Source: Celoporthe dispersa
Taxonomy: Eukaryota; Ascomycota; Sordariomycetes; Diaporthales; Cryphonectriaceae
Direction: 5' to 3'
NCBI GenBank assembly: GCA_016584495.1
Contig: WAID01000007.1
Span: 4,140,001 to 4,204,000, forward strand
DNA: 64,000 nucleotides
This document shows, piece by piece, positions 21,949 to 32,099 of the stretch (position 1 is the stretch's first letter; the number at the start of each line of letters is the position of its first letter). Under the pieces are notes generated by a model, which made no database searches, was not told where the DNA came from, and saw only the letters and a list, made by a program, of their open reading frames with translations. Position numbers and translations under genes: made by a program.

Positions 21949-23579
21949 ATGACAGGTTTGTCCTTGCCGGCACTTGCTGGCATCGTGGGCCTAGCCGCCG
22001 CCCAGTACTATGCCAACGGCACTTTTGGGACGGAGGGAGAGTACAGCGTCCGTTATGATACTGGCACATTTGGCGCAGAGGTGGAAGAGTTTCACTACTT
22101 CTTCGACCAATGGCGTGAGTTTGCTATACAGACAACCCCGTCTTGGCTTTAGATTCAAGATATGACTCTGACCTGGGCACGTGTTAGCTACGGGAATCGC
22201 GCAGTCTATGCATGGAAAGAGCATGGTCTCCTATACTCGAGGCACAGACTATCCCTACACGGTAGGGCTTATCGAGAACACGACCTACGAGTCGGCCTAT
22301 CCATCTCTGGAAATCAACACGCCTTCTGGCGACCTGATCACCTACATTGACGGAGTGGCATACGGTAACAATGACACTGCCGCCCTGGTCAGTGTCTCCT
22401 CTCTCTATGCAACAACCGACAGTGAGTATTCATATTCATATTCCTTTTTCTTCCTCGACCGGTCCTCCCTTGGACTCTGCAGACTGACTAAAGACGTTAG
22501 ATGTGATCTGGGCTCTTGACAGTGGCCGCCCAAAGCTGAATGACTCTACCCTGGCCCTCGCGCGCCAGGGCGGTCCCAAGCTCAGTACGTCTCGACCTGA
22601 CTCACAAATTCCATCTCCACCAGGCTTCAATGGTACACACAGGTCTTCAGGAGGACTGCTGACAATCAAGCAATAAAGTGGGCTTTGTCGGGCACGACGG
22701 TTCTATCTCCTCCAACCTGACGCTGCCCGTCTCGGATGACTGTGTTCGGGAAGACTCGTACATCCTTGAGGTCCGCTTCAACCTGCTTGCCAACGTCACG
22801 GCCTCGGGAGACGGCATCGCCTACATCGTCGACTCGCCCCCAGACTCCAACAACACTGCCCTTATCATGTATGACCTGGGCAGCGGAGAGTGCTGGCGCC
22901 GGCTCGAGTCACACCCGACCACTCTGGCCGTGGAAGGGGATGTGCCCTCCTACAACGGGGTGCCCTTCTACCCGACAACTGACTACAGGAGCAATGGCCT
23001 GTACGGCATCGAGCTGAGCTACTACGGTGACACACTCTACTACTACTCCAAGTCCTCGGAGTACCTGTACAGCATTCCCACCTCCTACCTGAACTCGCCC
23101 AACGTTACCGACGCCACCGCCACAGCTGCTATCAAGAACCTGGGACAGAAGGGAGGCAAGGCCAACGGGATGGCGAGTGACTCGAACGGGATGTTGTATA
23201 TGCTCATGCCGGAGAGCAACGCCATCTACCTGTGGAATACTACAACCGGGGCCGCCGAGCCTTATGTGAGGGATCCCCGGTCAGTGTATCCGGAGAGGGC
23301 ATATGTCAGTTACTGCGATGGATACATCTACTGGATCGCCACTCAACTGCAGTACCAGCCCTTCTGGAATGGTGGTGTTGGTGCGTCTTCCTTCTCTCTT
23401 TGATGCCCCCGATCCCCCTCCCTATTCGGGCCATCCGCTGTGGCTAACAGACTTATGCAGATGGACGTCAATATCCAGGCTTGATTCTGAGATCCCTTCT
23501 TCCCAACAACGCGACCAAGGATACCTTCCTGGGACCTGGGGACCCAACAGGCAATGGTTGTATTGTGACCAACCCGTGA
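21949..23579 (+). CDS. Major royal jelly protein (MRJP)/yellow-family protein 2, secreted
   Basis: Second MRJP/yellow-family protein, 434 residues. Exons 21949-22114, 22188-22421, 22501-22584, 22679-23380 and 23461-23579 sum to 435 codons. The N-terminus MTGLSLPALAGIVGLAAAQ is a good signal peptide with cleavage after AAQ, so the protein is expected to be secreted. Shared blocks with MRJP1 are DQWPTGIAQS, VIWALDSGRPKL, SYILEVRFNL, IAYIVDSPP, GMASDSNGMLYM, PYVRDPR and DGYIYWIATQLQ. Several NxT/NxS sites suggest N-glycosylation. Function in fungi is not known. It is transcribed away from NAD synthetase. Confidence 0.87.
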
Positions 23580-24937
23580 AAGAAGAAGGGGGAAAAGGAA
23601 AAAAAAAGGGCTGGTATGCCGCTTAGGAACATGTGTGAATATATGAAATCGGGCCTCTGCAGGGGAGCAAGCTGGGCTCCGCTTTACGGCGGAGTGACTC
23701 AAAATGAAACATGCTATAGATATTCAACCAAGACTGTAATACGCATGCCCTGTCTTGGTGGCGTCCAGGCGATGTCCAGTATCCGAATAGGATCCCACCG
23801 GTCTGCCGAGTTAGCGCTTATAACAAGCTCCTCGGGTAGTTTGCCGTGCTTTAAAAGCCCTAGACTAGGCCTGGATCTTGGGTGCTGCGATTGTACCGCC
23901 TGCTAGCCTCCTCGGCATGGTTCCGACCTTGTGTCGCTGTTAGTTAGCCCTTGATCAGTATTACTGTATCTCTCTCTCCCTCCCCAATCCGTTCCCTTCA
24001 CAGCAGGTCTAAATTCTCACTACGGTTGGGTATTTATGTAGGGTAGACTTGAGTCTGCAGAGATATGTCCTTTCTATATCCGGTGTTCGAGCGAATGAGG
24101 ATGGGCTGCCGCGGGTAAGGAGAGAAGTGCTGTGGTGTGGCCGCAGTGCGTCTGCGGAGTTTTGATGGTATCGTAGTGTGGAGTGCAGTGAGCAGTGGCT
24201 GGCTGCCCACAGGGGAGCACTGAGCTGTCCCTAACCTGGCCGGCCTAGCTAGCCGTGCGGTGCGTGGCGCACCTGGGAGCGCCTAGGCGTGGAGAACACA
24301 CCACCACCATCCCTACGTTAGCCGCGCCCAACCACACTGTATCCTTATCCTTATCCCTGAACCCCCCCCCCCCTCTCCCATCCCTACTATGGCGTGGATG
24401 GGTACAAGCCATCGCCATACTAGATACGTCGTGTGAACAAGTCACCCGCACGACACGACATCCAACCAGACAGAAGCACGGGGCGCCGCCGAGGGAACGG
24501 AAAAGCAAACCGCAGACCGCACATCCTCTCTTTCGACCGACAAAGGACCTCCCAGCTAATGAACCGTCCCCTGTCCCTCGTTGATCCAAACGTTCATTCC
24601 CACCTCGACGCCGACGCTCTGGATCTCTTGCTCCTTTGTTGCACTTCAAAACCACTGCACTGCAAGCATCAATTCACCAGGTCTGCCCCCCCTCCCTCCT
24701 CCCCACCCCCACCAGCAGCAGATATCGTCATCAGACAAGCACCTGTCTCTCCCCATAAGGTTTCTGGCCACCCCTTTCGCCTTTTTTTCTTTTGTTATAG
24801 CCTGCACGGAGTAATTCAGCCTATCACTAGCTGCCTTGCTGTGGAGAGCTGGGGAGGAAAAAAAATAAAGACAGCCTTGCTTTGTCGGTTGTCGGTTGCG
24901 GTCTCGGCTGAACCTCACTGGGTCCCTTGTCCACACC

Positions 24938-24938
24938 T

Positions 24939-24970
<32 letters not shown>
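24938..24970 (+). repeat. (CAG)n microsatellite
   Basis: Eleven CAG units in the presumed 5' leader of the SWIB-domain gene. Repeat length could vary between strains. Confidence 0.9.
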
Positions 24971-24971
<1 letters not shown>

Positions 24972-25323
24972 CAACACCACCAGACATCAGCATCGTTCAT
25001 ATCCACACCTTTCAGAGATTACACAACCCCAAACCCCACACGCAGCGGCTCGACAGCCCTAGTTCATCTCGTGTGCCACGGCTCTACCCGCTCCGCATCA
25101 GAAGATCCGTGCTGATCTTTGCAGACTTACTCGCACACCTTTGCCTGCCTACCTACCTGGTGACGATCTGGCCCGGAGACGAGCTGCCACCGACCAGCCC
25201 ACAGCTATGCACTGACCACGGCACCCGTCAAGCCCAGCTTTTCATCGTTACACCGCTTGCGCCCTCTCGACCCCTCCGTCGCGTACCACCGAGATCCCAC
25301 GAGCGTCGCGACCATCGACTACC

Positions 25324-25356
25324 CCCTCCTCCTCCTCCTCCTCCTCCTCCTCCTCC
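25324..25356 (+). repeat. (CTC)n microsatellite
   Basis: About ten CTC/TCC units in the pyrimidine-rich leader upstream of the SWIB-domain gene. Confidence 0.85.
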
Positions 25357-25648
25357 ACCTTCTTGTCCTCGTTCCGTCTGCTCCATCGACCCGGGAAGCC
25401 TGCTGCTACCTGCCGACCTTTCGCTGCCCCAGGACCTCCCTGACGCCCACCGCGTGGCGTCCTCTCTACGCGCATACCCTCTCAATCCGCACCGATCGTG
25501 GTATCGGGCCCGATTCGAATCAAAATGTCGACCGCATGTCTGTGCTCGCCAGAATCCCAACCCCTACGTTGGTAAACCCTGCCGTTGGCTTCTACGAGGC
25601 TGACCTGCATGGCTAGTGAACAACGATGAGGTGCTTCAGTACACCAGC

Positions 25649-26595
25649 ATGATCGACCACATCCTCAAGACCTCCGACCTCGACACCGTCTCCAGGAAGA
25701 AAGTCCGGAAGGGGCTGGAGCGACAGCTTGGAAGGGACCTCAGCGAGCAGAAGGTACGCTTGTCATCTTGCCCACAGCTTCCCTCGTCACCCTGCCTCCC
25801 CTCCCCGCGGAACCACCCAACTTCCTGTGAGACCTCCCACGACTGACCAGGCATCTATGCATTAGGACGCGATTAAGGTCTTGATCGAACAGCGCTTCGA
25901 CGCCATCGCCGACACCCTGCCCACGCCGCCACCCCACAGTAACGGCGCGGACACTACAGACAATGATCTCAACGGGGTCAAGCATGAAGACGACGATGCT
26001 GATGTCTATGGCGACGATGATGTGTCACAGGAGATACAAGTCTCCACCGTCCCGAGCAAGAAGCGGAGCTCCTCCATGGTCGAGGACGAGGACGCCCGCC
26101 TGGCGCGCGAGCTCCAGGCACAAGAGAACTCAGCTGGCGCGCGGTCGCCAGACGCGGGGTGGCCACAGCGCGCCCAAGCCCAAGGCCAAGCCCAAGCAGA
26201 AGAAGAAGAGCTCCACCAAGGTCAAGGCTGGCGAGGACAGCGACGTCGACACCGAGGACTCTGCCACCCCCAAGAAGCGCAGGGCCGGCGGCGGCTTCCA
26301 GAAGGAGTTCAACCTGAGCTATGCGCTCTCTGAGCTTGTGGGCACGGAGCGGGTACGTACTGCCCACCTGTCTGGGTCGCGACGTAGGGGAGCTAACCCA
26401 CGTGGACAGCTGTCCCGACCACAGGTCGTGAAGAAGCTGTGGGAGCACATCAAGGCCAACGACCTGCAGGAGCCCGCCGACAAGCGCCAGATACGATGTG
26501 ACGAGCGCATGCAGGCCGTCTTCAAGCAGAGCAGCGTCAACATGTTCCAGATGAATAAGCTCATCAGCAACCACCTCTACCCGATCGAGGACTAA
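25649..26595 (+). CDS. DEK_C plus SWIB/MDM2 domain chromatin protein (UAF30/TRI1-like)
   Basis: Nuclear protein expected to act in transcription or chromatin. Exons 25649-25753, 25866-26352, 26410-26595. The N-terminal DEK_C-like region (MIDHILKTSDLDTVSRKKVR, then GLERQLGRDLSEQK and DAIKVLIEQRFDAI) is followed by an acidic/basic linker and a SWIB domain: LSYALSELVGTER, then LSRPQVVKKLWEHIKANDLQ and MFQMNKLISNHL. One extra base near 26130 (GAGAACTCAGCTGGCGCGCG) breaks the frame; removing it gives 259 codons in total. The true start is uncertain: the frame stays open upstream to codons NNDEVLQYTS without an ATG, so the start codon may be split by a 5' intron ending at about 25615. I list the first in-frame ATG. 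Confidence 0.8.
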
Positions 26596-27913
26596 GCTGC
26601 ATCCCGCGGAGGACGCTTGCTACATCGTCCCCCCCTCCCCCCCGGGAGGTGTCTCAAACATATACGGCGTAACATGAACAAGTCTCGGCTTTATGGATGG
26701 GCGTAACAGGAAACAGGAGAGCATCCGCTCAGTTTAATTCCCTTCTCACCACGATTACGGCTTGGTCGTGCTGCGTTGATCTTTTTTTTTATTATCTCGG
26801 CTGGCGTTCTTGAGTTTACGACCTAAACGAATTGCATACAAGGCTGTGTGGTGTGATACGGCTGGTCTCGAAGATAGCTGAGCCGGTCCCTCCCGAAGTC
26901 TGAGCTGATGTGCCTAATCATGATGACAGCTCCGCGAGGAATCAGCACCACACGGCGGTGGGGGAAAATACATTGGGCGAGGGCGAGATCCAGGACTCTA
27001 ATATTTCTCTTCTTTCTTCTTCTTTTTCTCTGGGAGATAGGAGGGACTTGATGAATCTGTTAGCAGCATGACGGATCCGGTGATACTCTATTATGCAGAA
27101 GATTGATGATTCTGCCTTAGTTTTTATCTTTTTATTTGTGGATTTTCTTTTGGTCATGGTTGCGGTGTTGTGCTGTGGACGTTGCTTCTTTTTCCTTTTT
27201 CCTTTTTATTGTCTTTTTTATTTTTGTTTTTTTGGACAGGGTCCTAGGTCATGGGCTCAGCTAGCCCTGGGTGGATGTACAGTACACTACGTAGCTTCAC
27301 CAGCTGGGAGAGAAAAAAACAGAAGAAGAAAAAACAAAGCAAACTCGCCGACTTGGAGGAATACAGGTTGGAATGCGCCGGTCTTGTTCACACGATGCCT
27401 GCATGCAAAGTGTGTGTGTGTGGCTTATGCTTCTTGGGGGGTCACACCGGTGACGTTGGTCAGTCAGACCGGCGAGTGAGTCGTAGTGGGTTGAACCCTG
27501 GACGCTACTTGGCGGGGTCCCCCATGGTGGGTGCTGCCTCTGTGCTATAGGCTCATGATTGGTTTGTGGGCCCACCAAGCCTTTATTATCCCGCCCGTCA
27601 TTATCAGGCAGTGCCCGCCGCCAGCAGAACTTCTTTGACCTGGTGTTCTTCATCAGCCAAAATTCAGCTTAGCTCCCTCCCCCAACACCAACTGCCACAC
27701 GCATTGGTGAGCCTAGAACTTGGAAGCATCCCGGCATCCTCGACCAGCCATCTACAAGGGGCACGATCTGCAAAGTTCCATCTCCCAGGCAGCTTGACCA
27801 GGCCAGGCTGTGAAGTCTTGGGGCACATACGTCTCGTCCTCGTCTCGACCACCCGCAACCTGACGGAACCGCGAAGCGGTCTTCAAATACCCTGCGAGAA
27901 CAACCCAACAGGC
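26596..27913. other. Intergenic region and HEL2 leader
   Basis: About 1.3 kb between two plus-strand genes. It has T-rich runs at 27117-27235 and GT repeats near 27411. The frame of the following gene is open from 27566, but without convincing coding content before the ATG at 27914, so I treat this as leader and promoter. Confidence 0.45.
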
Positions 27914-30445
27914 ATGGCTGACTCGGGGACAGCTGTGCCTACAGGACCTCCTGGGGACAGGTCTCACGGGGAAGGACACCGGGGCAGGGGCAGGGCGAGG
28001 GGCCAGAGAGGAGGTCGAGGTAGAGGCAGAGGGGACGGAGCCGGTTCACACCGTGGAGCTAACCGAGGCAGAGGACGGGGCGGCCACGGTGACAACCTGT
28101 CTGCAGCAGGAGAGGATGGTGGTCCTCAGGCCGCACCCGCCCAGAAAGATGCCCTGCTAAGGCCAACGGGGCCGGAGCAGAAGCCACCAAAGGACGAGGC
28201 TGCACAAGAGGAGGGCGACGACGACGACGACGCCGAGGTCTGCTTCATCTGCGCCAACCCCGTCCAGCACCATGCCGTCGCACCCTGCAACCACGTCACC
28301 TGCCACATCTGTGCCCTACGAATGCGGGCCCTCTACAAGACCAAGGACTGCCCACACTGCCGAACGCCTGCCCCCTTCGTCATCTTCACCGACGACCCAT
28401 CCAAGCGGTTCGAGGAATACGCAAGCACCGATGCCACCAGTGCAGACGAGAACATCGGTATACGCTATACAAACGAGGATATCGTGGGCGATACCGTCCT
28501 GCTGCTCCGGTACAACTGCCCGGATGCGTCGTGCGACTTTGCTGGGCTCGGCTGGCCAGACCTGCACCGCCATGTCAGGCAGACACACCATAAGAAGATG
28601 TGCGACCTGTGCACGCGGAACAAGAAGGTCTTTACCCACGAGCACGAGCTCTTCACGGACAAGAGCCTGCACAAACACATGGCCCATGGCGACGACAAGC
28701 CGGGAGATGTCGCCCAGACGGGCTTCAGGGGCCACCCGCTCTGTGGTTTCTGCGGCGAGAGGTTCTACGACGACGACAAGCTCTACGAGCACTGCCGCAA
28801 CAAACACGAGAGGTGCTTCATCTGCGACAGGCGGGACTCCAGGTCGCCGCACTACTACCTGAACTATGAAAAGCTCGAGGAGCACTTCAAGAAGGACCAC
28901 TACCTGTGCCTGGACAGGGAGTGCCTGGAGAAGAAGTTCGTTGTCTTCGACACCGAGATGGACCTCAAGGCCCACCAGCTCAGCGAGCATGCCAACTCAC
29001 TGTCCAAGGACGTCCGCAGAGATGCTCGGATGGTGGACATTTCTGGCTTTGACTTTCGGCAGCCCTATCAAGAGGAGCGGAGGGGAGGCAGGTCGGGAGG
29101 TGGAAGGGAGGGGCGGGAGGGCCGCGGCAGAGGACGAGACCCCAACGCCGAGCCACTGCCGCGCACCTCCGCGCAGCCGCTGTCAAGGGCTGAGCTCGCG
29201 CTGCAGAGGATGGCTGCCCAGGAGGGGCCCAGGAGCATCCACTCGGCACAGTCGATATCCAACCGCACCTTTGGCGGACAGCTCACAGCCACCTCCAACA
29301 CCTCTGGTCCGGCACCTGCAGCCCGCCAGAACGGTGCTGCAGCTTCCGCCCTGAGCCAACCACCCGCACCCGCACCTCTCGCAGACTCCTTTGCCGCCCT
29401 GTCCCTTGCCGACCAAGCCAATCTCTCTCCTCAGGACCGAGCACGCCTGGTCCGTCATGGAGCCGTGGTTGAGCGCGCGTCCAACCTCCTCGGCAACGAT
29501 CAGACCAAGATGAACATCTTCCGGTCTCACATCTCCTCCTACAAGTCTGGCAGCGTGACCGCATCTCAGCTCATCGACGCCTTCTTTGCCCTCTTCACCG
29601 ACACCTCGTCCAATGCACTTGGCACGCTCGTGCGCGAGGTCGCCGACCTATTTGAAGACAAGACGAAGGCCGATGCGCTGCGGAAGGCCTGGCACGATTG
29701 GAGGGCTATCAATGAGGACTACCCTTCGCTACCCGGCCTGGGCGGCATGCACGGTGCTACCACGTCCAGCTCTGGCTGGGCGACTGCTGCGTCGGCGGGG
29801 CCTACCTTGCATCCTGGTACCGGCGCGGGCGCGGCTGCAAGGGAGAAGCTCAACACGCGTGTCCTCAAGCTGAAGAAGAGCACCCGCAGAGGCAGCAGCG
29901 CAGGCGTCCCTGGCTCGGCGCCTGCGGTCGCCGGGCCTAGTAGCATACAATGGACCAATGCGCCCTCGTCCCGTGGAACTCCGGCGGCCGCCTCGTCGTC
30001 CGCGTTTCCTGCCCTGCCAAGCTCCAAGGACACTGCGCCCAAGGCGAAGGGGACCCCGTTTTGGATCGGGGGCACCCAGCCATCCCCCGCCTCCTCTGCT
30101 CCCGCCTCCTCAAGCAGCGCCCCTCGATCGTCTGGGACCTCAACACCGGTTAGGAAGACAGGTGGGGGTACTGCACCCGTGAAGAGCCAAGAAGCCTTCC
30201 CCTCCCTGCCCGCTGCGCCTAAAGTGCACACGAGCATCTTCACCCCTGGTCTCAGAGGCCGACCAGTGAGGTCTGATTTCGGTGTCAACCACGACACGGG
30301 ATTCTCATGGGGCGGAGGTGGTGCCGGCGATGCAACAGCTGCGGGAGAGAACGTCGAGCCGGGAGCCGAGGCGGATGGCGGCGGTGGTGGTGGTAAAGGA
30401 AAGAAGAAAAAGAAGGGCAAGCAGGTCCTGGCCGCCTGGGGATAA
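27914..30445 (+). CDS. HEL2: HEL2/ZNF598-like RING E3 ubiquitin ligase
   Basis: Ribosome-associated quality-control ubiquitin ligase by homology: it senses collided ribosomes and ubiquitinates small-subunit proteins. Single exon, 843 residues. An N-terminal Arg/Gly-rich (RGG-like) segment precedes a RING finger at about residues 110-151 (CFIC...CNHVTCHIC...CPHC). C2H2-type finger motifs follow: CDFAGLGWPDLHRHVRQTH, CGFCGERFYDDDKLYEHC, CFICDRRDSRSPHYYLNYEK and CLEKKFVVFDTEMDLKAHQ. The C-terminal half is low-complexity (Ala, Ser, Pro) and ends in a Lys-rich tail. The start at 27914 (GGCATGGCT) is the first ATG of a frame that is open from 27566. The reading frame is intact. Confidence 0.92.
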   Translation: MADSGTAVPTGPPGDRSHGEGHRGRGRARGQRGGRGRGRGDGAGSHRGANRGRGRGGHGDNLSAAGEDGGPQAAPAQKDALLRPTGPEQKPPKDEAAQEEGDDDDDAEVCFICANPVQHHAVAPCNHVTCHICALRMRALYKTKDCPHCRTPAPFVIFTDDPSKRFEEYASTDATSADENIGIRYTNEDIVGDTVLLLRYNCPDASCDFAGLGWPDLHRHVRQTHHKKMCDLCTRNKKVFTHEHELFTDKSLHKHMAHGDDKPGDVAQTGFRGHPLCGFCGERFYDDDKLYEHCRNKHERCFICDRRDSRSPHYYLNYEKLEEHFKKDHYLCLDRECLEKKFVVFDTEMDLKAHQLSEHANSLSKDVRRDARMVDISGFDFRQPYQEERRGGRSGGGREGREGRGRGRDPNAEPLPRTSAQPLSRAELALQRMAAQEGPRSIHSAQSISNRTFGGQLTATSNTSGPAPAARQNGAAASALSQPPAPAPLADSFAALSLADQANLSPQDRARLVRHGAVVERASNLLGNDQTKMNIFRSHISSYKSGSVTASQLIDAFFALFTDTSSNALGTLVREVADLFEDKTKADALRKAWHDWRAINEDYPSLPGLGGMHGATTSSSGWATAASAGPTLHPGTGAGAAAREKLNTRVLKLKKSTRRGSSAGVPGSAPAVAGPSSIQWTNAPSSRGTPAAASSSAFPALPSSKDTAPKAKGTPFWIGGTQPSPASSAPASSSSAPRSSGTSTPVRKTGGGTAPVKSQEAFPSLPAAPKVHTSIFTPGLRGRPVRSDFGVNHDTGFSWGGGGAGDATAAGENVEPGAEADGGGGGGKGKKKKKGKQVLAAWG

Positions 30446-32099
30446 GACATGGCTGAGAAATGACTCCACATGTCGTGAGGCTGACGATGGGCTTGGCTGT
30501 ACTCTGGTGGGCAATGTCACCATGCTGTCCACAAGCTTGGCGTGCGTTTCGAAGTCGTCAGCAGAAGCCAGTGCCAGACAACGGGTCGGGTGAGGAGTCT
30601 GTGGAGCACAGGTCTTGTATATACATACACACTGGAGTCATTCTGTACTGCAGCACAATCCAACCGACTTTGTCCCCCTCAGGTCCCCCTGCACTGCATG
30701 GGGCTCTCGGAGAATATGCTCTTGGGCTGAGAGGTAGGTTTCTTCCCTTTCTCATTCCATCTCTCTACTGCGTGTTTCTCGTATCTTGGCATTTCCTCCC
30801 CACGACTACCGCCGCAGGAACGGCTGCTCGTGGCGTCGGCATAGAGACCACTGCCGACCATCTGCATACTATGTACGTAGGTCTTTCTCACCCAACAGCC
30901 TGTTCACCCTCTCGTCTCACTCTTTTAGCAGTGAGCGGCTGAGATTGTGAGACTGTATCGGTTATCTCACCTGAGCGACTGGTAAAGTTCCAGCGGAAGT
31001 GGGTGGTCCCGCAGTGATCACCTCTGGGGCATGGCTGGTGATCCACTTTGACAACGACGAGCCACGAGCTTCAGGATTTTTGCTGGGTGTAACGGTGAGA
31101 ATGAGGTGGGTCTGGTGGGACCAGTAACACTATTCATAGTCTTGACTACGCTTCTCACGGCTCCCAGCCCTACCGTCTCCCGCATTATTGTTTTCTTGCA
31201 AAGCAGCCGACGACCGAGTTCTGTCTGGTCTTGCCCTCTTTGCATGTTTACATCTAGTGATCGACCTCCTCTCGACGGCTAACTTTTAGTTCTAACAGGA
31301 AGTTTCCTAATATCGCGGTATCGACACGTGTGATCTCCTCCGGCTCTCTGCAAGCTCGCCTGGTGCCACTGGTACTTATGACCACTGACCGCATACTATG
31401 CTATCAAAGAGGAGACTGCTACGCCAGTACAGACAATCTTCCAGCTTACGTATCACACGGGTCTTTCGTATTTGGACGACCCTCCCCGCGCGTTGGGGCC
31501 CAGTTCACCAGCCAGCCATCAGACCCACGTGTCCAGAGGTGAGAGTTGGCGATGCTGGCCTGGGTTTCGGGCCGGATAGGATGTTCGCAGGCCTAGAGAG
31601 GTGGCCGAGCATACGGCATCTAGCGATGCTGTTGATGATACGGATTTGGAAATGACGATGGGTCAAACAGGTGTGGAGATGGCAGAGTGAGCGTTGGTGA
31701 GGGCCAGGAGGTCGCTTGGCGCCGGTCTACGAAGGAGAGAGAAGTGAGGATGACACACCGAGGCAGTCTTGGTTGGTTGGGCCGTCCATGTCCTGATCTG
31801 ATAAGGCGGGTGACGGTCTATTTTATAAGAGTGCTCCCCGTCTCCAAGACAACAAGTGTTTCTCCTGGCATCTTGCAGACGGTGAAGGTCAGGGCTGCTG
31901 TTTGTGTTTTCCCTCTTCTTCAATTCTTTGGCTGGACCACCTTCTTTATCTTCAGCTGGACTGCCTCTTGCTTTTTTCTCACACACTCTCTCTCTTGAAG
32001 TTTTGTCTCTAGTATCAGGTATACTATGAGGCTTGTATCATCTCTCTCTCCTTGAACTATTTTTTCTTTTCCCATTTTCCCCCATTTCCTTTTCTGAAG
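30446..32099. other. Intergenic region, no gene seen
   Basis: About 1.65 kb between HEL2 and the GH16 gene, both on the plus strand. ORFs are short and motif-free. The final 150 nt before 32100 are strongly pyrimidine-rich (TTTTTCTTTTCCCATTTTCC), a probable GH16 leader. Confidence 0.45.

Larger units (their letters stand above)
23580..25648. other. Intergenic region and 5' leader of the SWIB-domain gene
   Basis: About 2.1 kb. The first part is the MRJP2 3' side. From about 24250 on the plus strand is very C/T-rich (C10 run at about 24362, many CTCC/CCTCC tracts), as expected of a long fungal 5' UTR. It carries (CAG)n at 24938-24970 and (CTC)n at 25324-25356. Long ORFs here are low-complexity and motif-free, so I do not call genes. 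Confidence 0.45.

Noticed and set aside
21115..21952. ORFs between NAD synthetase and MRJP2
   Set aside because: No motif, no splice logic and AT-rich composition; treated as promoter and leader of MRJP2.
5165..23579. Simple inverted duplication of a kinase-MRJP segment
   Set aside because: Gene order relative to transcription differs between the two copies (MRJP then kinase versus kinase then MRJP), and an unrelated gene lies between kinase 2 and MRJP2.
24433..25603. Long plus-strand ORFs upstream of the SWIB gene
   Set aside because: Low-complexity Ser/Pro/His sequence created by C/T-rich and CAG/CTC repeats; no domain and no consistent splice structure.
27566..27913. N-terminal extension of the HEL2 frame
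   Set aside because: The frame is open but the residues look non-coding. The ATG at 27914 is followed directly by the expected RG-rich N-terminus.
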